From: Phocoena phocoena
Lineage: Eukaryota; Chordata; Mammalia; Artiodactyla; Phocoenidae
DNA length: 64,000 nucleotides
Assembly (NCBI RefSeq): GCF_963924675.1
Contig: NC_089226.1
Location: 53,151,124-53,215,123, forward strand
Direction: 5' to 3'
Positions 31,180 through 41,924 of this stretch are shown here, piece by piece. Position numbers and translations under genes: made by a program. Position 1 is the stretch's first letter. Each line of letters starts with the position of its first letter. The notes under the pieces were generated by a model. The model saw only the letters and a program-made list of their open reading frames with translations, was not told the origin of the DNA and made no database searches.

Positions 31180-32125
31180 TGCTCCGCGCGGCGCTCACCA
31201 CTTTACTCGGATTAACTCAGTTCAGCTTCCCAGTCACTCAGTATGAGGGATACTCGTACTCTTCCATTTTGTACATGGTGGGCGAAGGCACGGAGGGATT
31301 GTTAGCAAGTAGCAGAACAAGAACCTTAACCCAGCCATTCTTTTTCTGGAATTGATTTTATTGAATTACAGTTGATTTACAATGTTGTGCTAATTTCTAC
31401 CATACAGCAAAGTGATTCAGTTATACATATATATATATATACATTAGTTTTCATATTCTTTTCCATTATGGTTTATCACAGGATATTGAATACAGTTCCC
31501 TGTGCTATACAGTAGGACCTTGTTGTTTATCCATTCTATATGTAATAGTTTGCATCTACTAACCCCAAACTCTCACTCTATCCCTCCCCCTCCCCACCCC
31601 CCAGCAACCACAAATCTGTTTTCTCTGTCTGTGAGTCTGTTTCTATTTCATAGATACGTTCATTTGTGTCATATTTTAGATTCCACATATAAATGATATT
31701 GTATGGTATTTGTCTTTCTCTTTCTGACTTCACTTAGTATGATAATCTCTAGGTCCATCCATGTTGCTGCAAATGGCATTATTTCATTCTTTTTATGGCT
31801 GAGTAATATTCCATGGTATATATATACCACATTTTCTTTATCCATTCATCTGTCGATGGACATTAAGTTGCTTCCACATCTTGGCTATTGTAAGTAGTGC
31901 TGCAGTGAACACTAGGGTGCACGTATCTTTTCGAATTATAGTTTTGTTTGGATATAGCCCAGTAGTAGGATTGCTGGATCAAATGGCAACTCTATTTTTA
32001 GTTTTCTGAGGAACCTCCATACTGTTCTCCATAGTGGCTGCACCAGTTTACATTCCCACCAAAAGTATAGGAGGATGAACCCAGGCATTCTGATCGCAGA
32101 GCCCAGACTCTCCACGAGGGGTTGA
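31180..32125 (-). repeat. MIR SINE, antisense, interrupted by an L1
   Basis: Left part (31180-31341): ACTCGGATTAACTCAGTTCAGCTTCCCAGTCACTCAG...TTCCATTTTGTACATGGTGGGCG...AGCAGAACAAGAACCTTAACCCAG; right part (32078-32125): AACCCAGGCATTCTGATCGCAGAGCCCAGACTCTCC, the reversed MIR 5' end. Confidence 0.8.
31342..32077 (-). mobile_element. LINE-1, antisense, 5'-truncated
   Basis: Reversed cetartiodactyl L1 3' end: TTTATTGAATTACAGTTGATTTACAATGTTGTG, CAGTGATTCAG-type text, CAGTTCCCTGTGCTATACAGTAGGACC, ATGGCTGAGTAATATTCCATGG and final CATTCCCACCAAAAGTATAGG. Flanked by 14-bp duplications AACCCAGCCATTCT (31328-31341) and AACCCAGGCATTCT (32078-32091), one mismatch. No poly-T is preserved beyond a few bases. 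ORF2 remnants are frame-broken. Confidence 0.93.
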
Positions 32126-32524
32126 AAACAAAGCTGATCTTGAGTGTTGGGCTCAGCCTGGGGGGTTACCTGTGAACCAGAGGAGAGGGTTGACTTTCAC
32201 TCTGGAGACCTAGGTGGTAGAAGTCTCCCCAGGTGCTGAGCTGAAGCAGGGAGGGTGTAGACAATTGTTGAGGTTAAAAATGAGTGAATTTCCTAGTGGA
32301 CCTGAGTCATTCCTCTTTCTGGCTTTGTGGTATTTGTCAGTGCTTCTCCAGTTACTTCAAGAGCTGTTGTGAAATGCTTAATGTAATCTCCAAAGAAAAT
32401 CAACTTAAAAACACATATTTGTTAAGTGAATTATTCATGAACGTTAATATACTTAACTATATTTGAATTTAAATCAGTCTTACTTGGAATTTTTTACATA
32501 CACAAGTTATTCACAAGTTATCTG
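32126..32524. other. No gene recognised
   Basis: Unique AT-balanced DNA; no repeat or motif identified. Confidence 0.5.
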
Positions 32525-32790
32525 TTCAATATTTATTGAGGTCCTACTATATAGTAGAAAGCATGTTAGGTATCTCCCTTGAGACTAATAGCATGGTTAG
32601 TAATGATAATAACAAAATAATATTCCGTTTGATGCGTGCCACGCGCTGTTCTATATGCTTTGCATATATTAAATCAATTATTCCCCATAATACCTCTTTT
32701 ACTACCATTATCCCTGTTTGAAAGATAAAGAAACTGAGAAAATTGTCCCATGAAGCCCAAACAGTTTGTCCTCAGAGCAGATGCTATTAA
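32525..32790 (-). repeat. MIR SINE, antisense, full length
   Basis: TATTTATTGAGGTCCTACTATATAG, GCCACGCGCTGTTCTATATGCTTTGCATATATTAAATCAATTATTCC, ACTACCATTATCCCTGTTTGAAAGATAAAGAAACTGAG. Confidence 0.8.
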
Positions 32791-32849
32791 TCCTGATGGT
32801 ACACATAGATCATCATCACATGTTTGTACTAAGTAGATTCTTACTCCAT

Positions 32850-33355
32850 ACTTGTTGAATGACTACACCAAACATTGGAAGTACAAAATAATAATAATAA
32901 TACCTAACTTTTTGTAAGATTGCGCCAAACACTTTTCATGCACCATCTCATTTAGAAATAATATATGTAAAAGCGCTTAGTTCCTATGAGAAGAGGTAAG
33001 ATACGAACACCGACAACAAATTATTACATAGTATTTGAAAATGTAATTTAAAAAATAGAAACCTAAAGTGCTTCAAGCAGAAATTTAAAGAGCAGAGATT
33101 CATTGTACGTGGAGGGATGGAGATGGTCCGTGGAGGAGGTGGCACTAGGCCGAGGCTGGGAAGATTTATGCACACAGAGATGGGGGTTGGGCAGGGCAGG
33201 AAGGCTCCGTTTAGGGAGATTCCTGTAAGAGAAAGCACAGAAGGAGGGAGACACAGAGCCTCTATGAAAAACATGGAACAGTTTCCTTAGCTGAAACATT
33301 GCTGCTCGAAACCATCTAGTGACTTTTTCTGCTCTCTTTCCCTTACTTCTTATAT
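32850..33355. other. Weak MIR/L2 traces, otherwise no gene
   Basis: 32905-32970 (TTGTAAGATTGCGCCAAACACTTTTCATGCACCATCTCATTTAG) is a diverged antisense MIR; (AAT)5 at 32886-32902. Two small minus frames (32984-33299) overlap in different phases and show no domain. Confidence 0.4.
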
Positions 33356-33760
33356 CAGTTAGGCCAACATTCAGCTACAAGTACACGGGAAACCCAAATA
33401 CAGTGACTTGGACATAAGGGTTTATTTTCCTCACAGGACAAGAACTCTGCATAAATGAATAGCTGTTGGCACTGGTGTACACTGGCAGCTCCCCAGCATT
33501 GGGCTGGCTGGCATCTTTGTCATTCTCTTAGCCTTTTCTTCATGGTTGTGAGTTAGCAGTCCCAGCCTCAGACATCATCCCTGAATTTAAAGCAGGAATC
33601 AGGGGCAGAGGGGTTTTGGGCCATCCTGACTGGGTCTCTTCTGTTAATCTTGGAAGTAAAAGCATTCCCAGGATCCCCCCAGCAGACATGTGCTCATGTC
33701 TTATTGACCAGAACTCAGTCACATGGCTACCCTAGCTGCAAAGGAAGCTGGGGAAAAGAG
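33356..33760. mobile_element. Old interspersed repeat, family not named
   Basis: CAGTTAGGCCAACATTCAGCTACAAGTACAC, AGTGACTTGGACATAAGGGTTTATTTTCC and GACCAGAACTCAGTCACATGGCTACCCTAGCTGCAAAGGAAGCTGGG form a pattern I know as a dispersed mammalian repeat. Class not certain. Confidence 0.5.
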
Positions 33761-33839
33761 TATTTAGCATTTGTAGCTTCTATCATGTGAGAGGAAAAGA
33801 GAGAAGGGGGTGGGAATGGAAGTTGGGTCACCAACCAGC

Positions 33840-34100
33840 AGTGTCCATAGTGCACTAATAATGCTGATGGTAACAACTCCCTCCTACCTGAGGACTTCCT
33901 CTGGCCCCATCACTTAACATACATTTCTCACAGTGGATTTAAAGTTCATTACAACAGACCTGTGAGAGCCATTATTATCTCCACTTCACCTAGTTCTCCT
34001 AGCTTCAGTTTCGCTCAAGTTCAGACAGCTGACAAGGGACAGCAGAGCAATGCTCCCAGCCCAGGTCTTAGCCAGGATGTCCTCTGTCGCCTCTGAAGCT
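33840..34100 (-). repeat. MIR SINE, antisense
   Basis: ATTACAACAGACCTGTGAGAGCCATTATTATCTCCACTTCACC... CTCAAGTTCAGACAGCTGACAAGGGACAGCAGAGC. Degenerate. Confidence 0.65.
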
Positions 34101-34335
34101 GATCACTAACTGATCACCTACCGTGTGACTACCTTTGTGTTTTTGTTGTTTCTGCTGATTTTCACAAAAGCCTGTGAGTGCTCGACAGTATTACCACTTG
34201 ACAGATGAAGAAACAATCTCAGTGAGTTTGTATGACTTGCCAAAGTCACATGCCTGCAGGTGGCTGAGCTGGGATTCAAAACCGAGCCTGCCTCATTCCA
34301 GAGCCCATGTCCCTGCTTCTGTGTTGTGCCACCTT
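34101..34335 (-). repeat. MIR SINE, antisense
   Basis: TTCACAAAAGCCTGTGAGTGCTCGACAG, CACTTGACAGATGAAGAAACAATCTCAG, TGGCTGAGCTGGGATTCAAAACCGAGCC; adjacent to another MIR in the same orientation. Confidence 0.8.
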
Positions 34336-34369
34336 TTTTCAAGATTCCACTAGAGAAATACCTCTGTCT

Positions 34370-34660
34370 CTCCCTCCTCTCCAGTCCACGGCCACTTCCC
34401 TGGCTCAGGCTCTGATCACCATATAATTAGACTACTCTAAGAGTCTACTATGGAGTAGTAAAAGTGAAAACACTTTTACTTTCTCCTACCAGATTTACAT
34501 TCCCAAAACATAAGTCCTTTCATGTAGCCCACCCCTCTGCTCCATGGCTCCCCACCAGTCAACAAAGAGAGTGCAAATTTCTTAACCAAACGTGGCCCTC
34601 ACCAACGTCCCTACTTTGCCTCCAATTATTAGTTATCCTTTACTTTTGACTCTTCCGCTA
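34370..34660 (+). repeat. L2 fragment
   Basis: CCAGTCCACGGCCACTTCCCTGGCTCAGGCTCTGATCACC, CATAAGTCCTTTCATGTAGCCC, CTCCATGGCTCCCCACCAGTCAACAAAGAGAGTGC parallel the L2 ORF2 3' part. Confidence 0.65.
34431..34480. other. Cluster of two short hairpins
   Basis: ACTACTC (34431-34437) pairs with GAGTAGT (34453-34459); AGTAAAAGTG (34457-34466) pairs perfectly with CACTTTTACT (34471-34480) around an AAAA loop. The two overlap, so they are alternatives. Confidence 0.8.
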
Positions 34661-34689
34661 CTATTTATTGCATGAAAGCTGGTCTCACA

Positions 34690-34850
34690 CCGAGGTAAAA
34701 ATCGGCATTAATTCAATTCATTCAGTCCATAGGCCCAATCAGGTCAGATCTTGAAGGAGGGAAGGAAGCCTAGTTATAAGTGTGGAGAAAGGACGTTCCA
34801 AGTGGAAAACACGACAGAAGTAAAGGCATGGGGGTGAGAGAATGAAGGGT
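34690..34850 (-). repeat. L2 remnant, antisense
   Basis: TTCAATTCATTCAGTCC..., GGACGTTCCAAGTGGAAAACACGACAGAAGTAAAGGCATGG resembles the reversed L2 'gcgttccaggcagagggaacagccagtgcaaaggc'. Confidence 0.55.
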
Positions 34851-35144
34851 TTTATTCAGTGTTCTCATTAGTCAGATATGGCTGCAGGAAGGAAGGTTGC
34901 AGTAGAAAATCACAGTGGGAAGTTTTGCCAATTAATGTGTTCAAATTCCAAACTGGGAGACGAAAAAAGAACCATAATCAGCCTTCTATTAGTAGGTACC
35001 AATCTCAAAAGTGCTTCTTTGGGTTGCTGTCGTCATCGAATGATTTTGACTAATTCTCCAAGAAAATCACTCCTCTAGTGATTTTCAGCCTCTGCTTTTC
35101 AAGTCCCCCCCGCCCCCAGTTAGAGAAGGAATCCAGTGTGGGCA

Positions 35145-35365
35145 TAATGGAAAGTCTTTAGCATCAGAACAAACATGGATTTGAACCCTGGCTATGTGTG
35201 GCCTCGGGCGCGTAACTCACTCCATCTTTTCAAGCTTCAGGGTCCTCATCTGTCAGTAGCAGATAACTGAGCTTCTATCTCAGTGTTGTCACAAGGCCTT
35301 GAGAAGTCCGTGGGAGAAAAAATGGACAGATCCGTGGGCAAGCACGCCCAGCTCTAATCACTCCA
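35145..35365 (+). repeat. MIR SINE
   Basis: GCATAATGGAAAGTCTTTAGCATCAGAACAAACATGGATTTGAACCCTGGCTATG...GGGTCCTCATCTGTCAGTAGC; 5' half clear. Confidence 0.78.
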
Positions 35366-35639
35366 AAGCCACATGGTTTTGTTGGAGAAATTGCTGGAGA
35401 CCAGCCTTTGCCAACCTGAAAATTGCCAGGGCAGGAGTCACAACCAGACTGGAAAGGCAGTTAAAAGATGCAGTTTTCTTCATCTGGCTTCATTTTGTCT
35501 AAACAGGGAGGGAACTCACATGACTAGGACACCAAACTGCTTGTGTGTGGCAGGATGTGGAATTAGTCGGTAAGAGTGACCTAATAGGACCAGGAATATG
35601 CTACACAGTCATCTCAATTGAGTGCCAGCCTTAGACAGC

Positions 35640-35790
35640 TGAGCACAAACAGTCCAGGTTCTAGGCTTAGCTTGGCTCTTAACGGGCTCTGTGACCTTGT
35701 ACAGGTCACGGCAAGCTCTCTGCCTTATGCACAGCATCTGTAAAATGGACACAAAAAAAGAGAGGATGACTATGAGAATAAAAATGTGAA
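35640..35790 (+). repeat. MIR SINE
   Basis: GGCTCTTAACGGGCTCTGTGACCTTGTACAGGTCACGGC...CAGCATCTGTAAAATGGACAC. Confidence 0.7.
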
Positions 35791-35929
35791 AATAATTTTA
35801 AAACTATATTCCATTTTAATTATGTTGCCATAAAATCATTTTAAAACGTGAGGCAGATTATTGATGCTGTTATGTCGGTCCTTCACACGAAAGCCAGAGT
35901 CACGGAAAGGCCCTTCAGAAATATTTCTG

Positions 35930-36130
35930 TCCTCAGAAACTCACATTCTAGGGGGAGAGGCTGACCTGTGCATAAATCACTCTAATACAAGGTAAATAGT
36001 GGTAAGTACCACAGGAAAGGTACAAGCCAAAGGCCCTGGGGACATGGGAGCTGGGAGATTAATTTCTAAGAGGGGGATCTGGGAAGGTTTCGTGAAGGAG
36101 ATAGGATTTAGACTGGGCCTTGAAAGCTTG
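35930..36130 (-). repeat. L2 remnant, antisense
   Basis: AAACTCACATTCTAGGGGGAGAGGC, GGTAAGTACCACAGGAAAGGTACAAG, GATCTGGGAAGGTTTCGTGAAGGAGATAGGATTTAGACTGGGCCTTG; reversed L2 in order. Confidence 0.72.
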
Positions 36131-36329
36131 GGAGAGCTATGATTTATGCCCTCCTGTCTTGTGGCTCATGGAGCACACAGAGCTTTCCCCCCTCAGTCAA
36201 CTCTGAACTCCTGAAGGGGGAGGACGTTGACTTTCATCTCCCATCGCCAGCTCCCAAGCACAGGACCTGGCTGCCAGCCGGTGCACCAAAAATATTGTTT
36301 GAGTCCAGTTAATAATGCTGATAAAAGGA

Positions 36330-36560
36330 GGAGGAGTCATACTCATTATGTTAGTAGTGTTTATTCTTTATCAGGTTCATGTTCTGTTTCAGATGATTTA
36401 ATGCATCAACTCATCTGACCCTCCCAGCAACCCCTGAGCAAAGGGGTTACCATCATACACCCTGCTCCCCAGTGGGAGCCCTGCCCACACAAGACCCCAC
36501 ACTAGTAAGCAGCAGGGCTGGAGTCGCACTCGGGTTGCTTGAGTCCCGAACTCATGACCA
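36330..36560 (-). repeat. MIR SINE, antisense
   Basis: GATTTAATGCATCAACTCATCTGACCCTCCCAGCAACCCCTGAGC, AGTAAGCAGCAGGGCTGGAGTCGCACTCGGGTTGC. Confidence 0.75.
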
Positions 36561-36663
36561 CGAGGTAACATAGCCAGAGAGTGAAGACAGCATTCCTGGA
36601 AAAAGTCTAACAACAATGAATTTTATGACATTTCTGGTGGAAGAATCTTTGAATTTAACAGGC

Positions 36664-36955
36664 ATATCAGTCAGCGCTTTCCAGAGAAACAGAACCAATA
36701 GGCCAATTTCCATGTGAATCTTGAGGCAGAATTCCTTCTTCTCTAGGAAACTCCAGTCTTGGCTCTTAAGACCTTCAACTGATTGGATGAGGCCCACCCA
36801 CATTATGGAGGGTAATCTGGTTTACTCAAAGTCAACAGATTACAACTGCTATTCATAACCTAAAAATATCTTCATGGCAGCATCTAAACTAGTATTTGAC
36901 CAACAACTGGACACTCTAGCCTCACCAAGTTGACACATAAAATTAACCATCATAA
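36664..36955 (-). mobile_element. MLT2-like ERVL solo LTR, internally deleted
   Basis: Starts CAGTCAGCGCTTTCCAGAGAAACAGAACCAATAGG and ends CAAGTTGACACATAAAATTAACCATC. Compared with the copy at 6460-6850 it lacks roughly 120 bases just after the CCAATAGG block; the remaining part (TCTTGAGGCAGAATTCCTTC, GATTGGATGAGGCCCACCC) aligns well. Confidence 0.82.
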
Positions 36956-37745
36956 TAAGATATAAACAGGGACCCCAGAAAGTTTTTATATTTACACCAC
37001 TGTAGCCACCCCAATTTTTGTGGTTCTTAATTACGTTTTAGAAAAAAATGCATGCAAACAACAAGAAGAGTTTGAAATTCTATGCCTCTATGAAGGGAAA
37101 ATATACTTTTATCATAAAATGAAGACTATTTTTAAAAATTCATACAAGGATGAAAGGATAAAGAGAATAGAAAATGCCAGGGTTTGCTTTAACCATCAAA
37201 ATATTTTATGTGTGTCTAATTTTAGAGTTTGCTACATAAGGAAGGGTATTTGACTCTTCCAGTCTATGCATGCTGACCTGTTTCAAATAGATTTCTAGAA
37301 AGTCAGCGCTGGAGAATATCTGGGGTGTCACTTGGTGCACCTTCTGGTATTCCCTGGGTCCATAGGAACCTGGGGACCCAGAAAGGGCATTCCAGGGGCA
37401 CAGCTTGGCACCTCTAGCAAGTGCTAGAACCAGGACTCCTGACTGGTCTCTGGAGGCACTTCATTCATCAGGCTTATTATCCAGTTTTACTGTCTACAGA
37501 GAAGAGAAAAATAAACACACACAAAGCCCACATTCTCTGCCACAGACTTGCATGAGCCGTACCTCGGCCAGCTGTGAGCCAGATGTCTGCCCTCCCCAAA
37601 GGGGCTGCCAGGGATTCCCTGGCTTGCAATGAGCAGATGAGGGAGAAGATGCAGACTGCAGGATGAGGGGAGTCCCAGCCCCCTCGGGGACAGGCTGAGC
37701 TGTGGAATGTATTCAGTGCCACCTGGAGTGAGGGAGACCTGTCAC
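36956..37745. other. No gene recognised
   Basis: A 77-codon frame at 37020-37253 is Lys-rich and AT-driven, with no homology I know. No named repeat. Confidence 0.5.
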
Positions 37746-37749
37746 TGGA

Positions 37750-37890
37750 GAAGATCAGGCAGGCCGCAAAGGGCTTGGAAAGAATGAGGTCAGAGTTCTG
37801 AGTTCTCATCCTTGCTCCACCTTCTATTACCTGTGAGTTGGCTTCTCGGGGCCTCAGTCTTCTTCTGTGTAAAATGGGGGAAATCACGAC
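37750..37890 (+). repeat. MIR SINE
   Basis: GAGTTCTGAGTTCTCATCCTTGCTCCACCTTCTATTACCTGTGAGTTGGCTTCTCGGGGCCTCAGTCTTCTTCTGTGTAAAATGGGGG. Confidence 0.72.
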
Positions 37891-37899
37891 CTAACAATA

Positions 37900-38095
37900 T
37901 GAAGGCAGATAAATCCGAAGACCCAGGTTTGAATCCCGCCTTTGCCACTTAACAAATGATTTATCTTTGGGCGATTCACATAGCCTCACAAACCTCAACT
38001 CATATAGAGGGGTAATAACGCCTGGGTAGGCTCTAAAAGAAGTAACTCATGTGAAGTGCCAACCACGATGTCTGTGCCACAGAGTCAGTACTCGA
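37900..38095 (+). repeat. MIR SINE
   Basis: GACCCAGGTTTGAATCCCGCCTTTGCCACTTAACAAATG... GGGTAATAACGCC...GTGAAGTGCCAACCACGATG...GAGTCAGTACTCGATT; same orientation as the MIR just upstream. Confidence 0.78.
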
Positions 38096-38215
38096 TTCCT
38101 CCCTAATTCTCCCTTTTCCCTCTCCAAACCCAAATCCCGGAGACCTCTGCTTACCCAAGCTCTCCAGGCATGCTCTTTAAGACCCCTCAATAATCCTCAC
38201 TTTACCACCTCTCTG

Positions 38216-38370
38216 TCAGTCATTCAGCAACTGTTTATTAAGGGACCACGGCAGTCAGGGACTCTGCAAGCCTTGTCCCTGCCTTCACACAGCCTGCACA
38301 CACCAAGCCACCCACTCAGCCATGACCCACAGACTGGCTGTCCCCTGGAGATGCCATGTTTTAGCTTCAC
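38216..38370 (-). repeat. L2 3' end, antisense (partial)
   Basis: TCAGTCATTCAGCAACTGTTTATTAAGGGACC...CAAGCCTTGTCCCTGCCTTCACACAGCC is reversed L2 tail; it becomes unrecognisable after about 38300. It supplies the end of the 232-codon minus frame 38224-38922. Confidence 0.55.
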
Positions 38371-39494
38371 CTTGACAGCATTGCTGACATCATTTCCTGC
38401 CCCCAGCCCCCAGCCTGGGAGAATCTGCCAACATTCTCTGGTGGGAAGACCCTGAGCCTTGCAAGGAGGGGTGGAGGGGAAGCCCGGGGCTGGGTCCTGA
38501 CAGCTGGTGCTACTGAAGTATTGATGACATCCGTCCACCCACACTCTGGAATCTAGGCGTGGCCGCCTTTGTGTCTCTCTCCCGAAGAGTAACAGAGCTC
38601 CCCTCCTTTTCCGCTGTTGAGGGACCCAGGAGGTGAGGTTTCTTAAGATCTTCGTTTCTGTCGGGTGAACTGGCAGTGGTCCCGAGGAGGCCCCAAGAAC
38701 GTCTGGAATCCAGTACCCAGCTGGTCCCAGTGGGGGCCTGAGCCACACCTGTGCACTGCGTTTGCCCATGGAAACCCGGACAGGAGACAGAGAGCTTCCT
38801 CTGGAGCAGGACTCACGTGCACAGGGACCTACAAAGGAGCCCATCATAATCTGCTGTCTGAGGCCTGGCAGCCCCGATGCTCTTTTGTGAGTCACTCTCA
38901 AGTCTGAGCTCATCCGAGGCATTTGTTTGCAGCGGGGTAAGGCAGGGAAGTGAAATCACACCTGAAGTGTGAGCTGGGAGGGGGCTGAGGAATTGCGTAA
39001 ACCAACCTCCTATCGTAGGAGCCTCTGGAAATTTCTACTGCTCAGCTCAGGGTCCTGCCCAGGTCAGCAATTGGCTTCCTTCCTGTCCCTCTCACGAGCC
39101 CCAGGGCCTCCTTCGGCTTCCTTCCCTCTTTATGGCACTACCACAGCCCTCTCCACCCCTGAGGGCCCGCCTCACCTGAGCCTGGCGGTAGAAGGTTTGA
39201 AGCAGTAGGGTCCCTGCACCTCCACGCCAGCCAGCCCCAAACAGACTACAAACAAGCCGTCTACAGGTTCCCCAACTGGGACACAAACTCAGGTAACCAG
39301 GAAACCACTGAAGGAAGCACCCGAGGCCTTTGGGTCCCAGCACCCTCCCTGTAAGGTACAGGGTCGGGGACACTGTCTCATTTTCACTTGGGAAGGATGA
39401 GGGCACCCAAACTTCTCCCATCCTATGGACCTAAAATGACCTCTCTTGGCAGGACTAACTAGGTGAGAGGATGCCGTCCAGGTCAGAAAAGTGG
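38371..39494. other. No gene; GC-richer unique DNA
   Basis: Highest-GC part of the window. It holds most of the 232-codon minus frame (38224-38922), which ends in L2 sequence and has no recognisable domain. No CpG island. Confidence 0.5.
38468..38494 (+). other. Putative G-quadruplex
   Basis: GGGG, GGGG, GGGG and GGG with loops TGGA, AAGCCC and CT, outside any recognised repeat. Confidence 0.7.
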
Positions 39495-39715
39495 TAACTT
39501 CTGACCTCCAGACAGACCTTATCCTTCACAGTAATTATCACCTCTGAGCATCTTCTCACACCCCTGTTTTTTATATATGACAAACTGAGGCCAAGTGGGT
39601 TTAAGAGGTTTGCCAAGGTCACACATTCTGTGGGTGCATATAGCCCAGAATAGAACCATGGCCTTCTTCCTGCCCCCCACTGTTTGCTTATAAGCAACTT
39701 CTCAGCCTGAGGCAT
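39495..39715 (-). repeat. MIR SINE, antisense
   Basis: TATATATGACAAACTGAGGCCAAGTGGGTTTAAGAGGTTTGCCAAGGTCACACATTC...CCCAGAATAGAACCATGG. Confidence 0.78.
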
Positions 39716-40099
39716 CTCCAGAATCTATCTTGGTTATTTTCACTCAGTGCCCTAAGAAGACATCAACAATTTTGTTTGGCTTGGGGGATAAAAATCCCAA
39801 ATACACTTTCCAGCGTGGGACAAAACACTGTCAAACCATTTAAGCGTAAACTCCCTTTGATCTCCTTTGAGTGCAGAATTACTAATTCTCAATATTCTTC
39901 TTGTTCTTGAACCTCCAGATTGAGCCAGTCTTGTCTAAACAGGCTGCTGGAACACAAACAGGGTCCAGTCCTCAGAGGCATACAGATAAATGTAGCTCTC
40001 TCTGTTGGGCTCTAGGATCACAGAGATGGTGCCATTTATGAAAAACTGGTAGTGGGATAAGAGGACAGGGAATGCTTTTTGCAATTAAGTATGAACGTA
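39716..40099. other. No gene recognised
   Basis: Unique DNA without named repeats. Confidence 0.5.
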
Positions 40100-40265
40100 A
40101 AGCTTGGCTGACCCTGGGGAAGGTACCTAATCTCTCTGAGCCTCCGTGTGTTCCTCTGTAAAATGGTGATAATAATACTTACCTCTCGGGATTATTGTGA
40201 GGATTTAGGAGGTAATGGAGGCAAAGCACCCAGCACCCTCTATGCACTAAACAAGAATTTCTTTA
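40100..40265 (+). repeat. MIR SINE, 3' two thirds
   Basis: GGTACCTAATCTCTCTGAGCCTCCGTGTGTTCCTCTGTAAAATGGTGATAATAATACTTACCTCTCGGGATTATTGTGAGG. Confidence 0.85.
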
Positions 40266-40424
40266 CTTAGTTTTCCCCAACTACCCCTCTGTGGTTTTTT
40301 TCAAACAGTAATAACCTATTTACAAAGCTCACTTTGCTCTGTATGTGTGGTCTAGACACAGCTATTAAAGGGGTACAGACGGCCTCAACAAAAAGGCAGC
40401 TTGGCAGCAAGATCCCCACCCTTC

Positions 40425-40605
40425 AGATCAGAAACCCTGATTCCATCTGCCTCCCACCAGCTGCTTTCTCTACTACAAGTCACTTACACGTCTACCCTTC
40501 AGTGTCATCGCCTGTAAAATGCAAATCATACGGCCTTCCACACTTCCTGCTCTAACAGAATGTAAAATATGAGGTAACATGCACCGGGAAGGGGTTATTA
40601 TTTTC
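40425..40605 (+). repeat. MIR SINE
   Basis: AAACCCTGATTCCATCTGCC...CACTTACACGTCTACCCTTCAGTGTCATCGCCTGTAAAATGCAAATC; moderate. Confidence 0.65.
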
Positions 40606-40610
40606 TAGAG

Positions 40611-40870
40611 CAGCACTTCGCAAAGGGTGTAGGGATAATGCAAAAAGTTTGGTTCCTTAACCAAATAAGTTTAGGAAATACCTGGTTCAAGAGGTTTCCT
40701 ACTGCAGAACTTCCCTGTGCCTTTAATCTGCCAATATGCATTAGGGGTCTCCAAGATTCAGATAGAGTGTGCCGTGTTTCCCAAGAATATTCAATCGCTA
40801 AACTTACCTTTTGAAGCCACGATCATGGGCTGAGTGAGTGTTCTATTGGAAATGCTTTGGGAAGCGCTCA
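40611..40870. mobile_element. Short hAT-type (Charlie-like) element, tentative
   Basis: Degenerate terminal inverted repeats: CAGCACTTCGCAAAGG at the left, CTTTGGGAAGCGCT at the right. Interior has ACCTGGTTCAAGAGG and ATGCATTAGGGG. No matching 8-bp duplication remains. Confidence 0.5.
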
Positions 40871-41924
40871 GCAGACCTGCTTCAAACTACTTCCATGACC
40901 AGGGGAATGAGAAGTTTAATTGTCTCGCCATCTTACCTGGATGCAAGATGCGATAGAAAGAGGCAATTTAGTCACATAAAGGATAGCTTTTAAGTGCAAT
41001 TCCTTCTGGTAGCAAGAGCCAGAGAGGGCAGGTACCAGGCTTTAAGACCCTGGAGCCCACTGTAATGGCATTAAATGAAGGTGCTATTGGGAGACCCCAT
41101 GTGCCCCAGACAATTATGGGAGGTTTCAGGTTAGAGGTGGCACCCCTAGGGCCGCTAAGAAGCAATGGTTATGAAATGGCTGGGTTTTTTTTTTCTTCTT
41201 CTCCTCCTCCTCCTCCTCCCTCTTCTTTTTAAATGCTTAGCAGCAAGGGGGGGAGATGTGAAAGTCGGAACTTTTGAAACTATGGATGACTTGGCATGGA
41301 AGGCTGGTCAGGAAGATAAGTAGATAAGCTCAGCATCTTCTATGCAGAAAGAATCCCTCTGAAAGCCATTGTGCCCCCAGGAACACATGTGGCTGTGGAA
41401 TGTGGGCCCTGTCACAGCCCTGGAATTTTGCACCAGCTATTTCCTCACCTGAAATATCCTTCTCCTTTATTCAGGTTTTGGGGACCACTACCCCCCAATA
41501 CCCTGTTTCATCTACTTTTTTTTTTTTTTAATTCAGCCAGTATGACAAAACCAAGTGTACTCCAAGTGTCTACCGTCTGTTCCTTCTCCTCTTAGCCCTG
41601 AACACCTGCTTCACCCCCACCACCAAATAAATATACTGTACGTAAATATCAGGAACGATGTGAAATTTACTGAAGCATCCACAAACAAAAGGATGGAGAG
41701 AATTTATGTGGCACTTCCACAACAGACTGCTTAAAAGTTTGTTTTTAATTTTCTTAAGTACCCTAGGTCCTCTCTCTGCCATGTCTTTTCGGGGGGCCCC
41801 TATTTTACCTTTCTATGCAGGATATAGCCTAGCTAGCACCTGTTTTTCATTCCCAGATCTTAGAGATTAAAGGCAGGGCTAGAGGCAATACGGAAGTGTG
41901 GAAGAAACGTAATTACTGAAGGCG
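40871..41924. other. No gene; simple repeats
   Basis: Contains a T-run then CTT/CTC repeat at 41186-41230 and a T-run at 41515-41529. Small frames show no domain. Confidence 0.5.
41186..41230. repeat. Pyrimidine tract (T)n(CTT)n(CTC)n
   Basis: About six CTC units after a T-run on the plus strand; pure pyrimidine over most of its length. Confidence 0.88.

Noticed and set aside
38224..38922. 232-codon minus-strand open frame
   Set aside because: No domain, signal peptide or familiar motif; its C-terminal end is reversed L2 sequence. A stop-free run is expected in GC-richer DNA.
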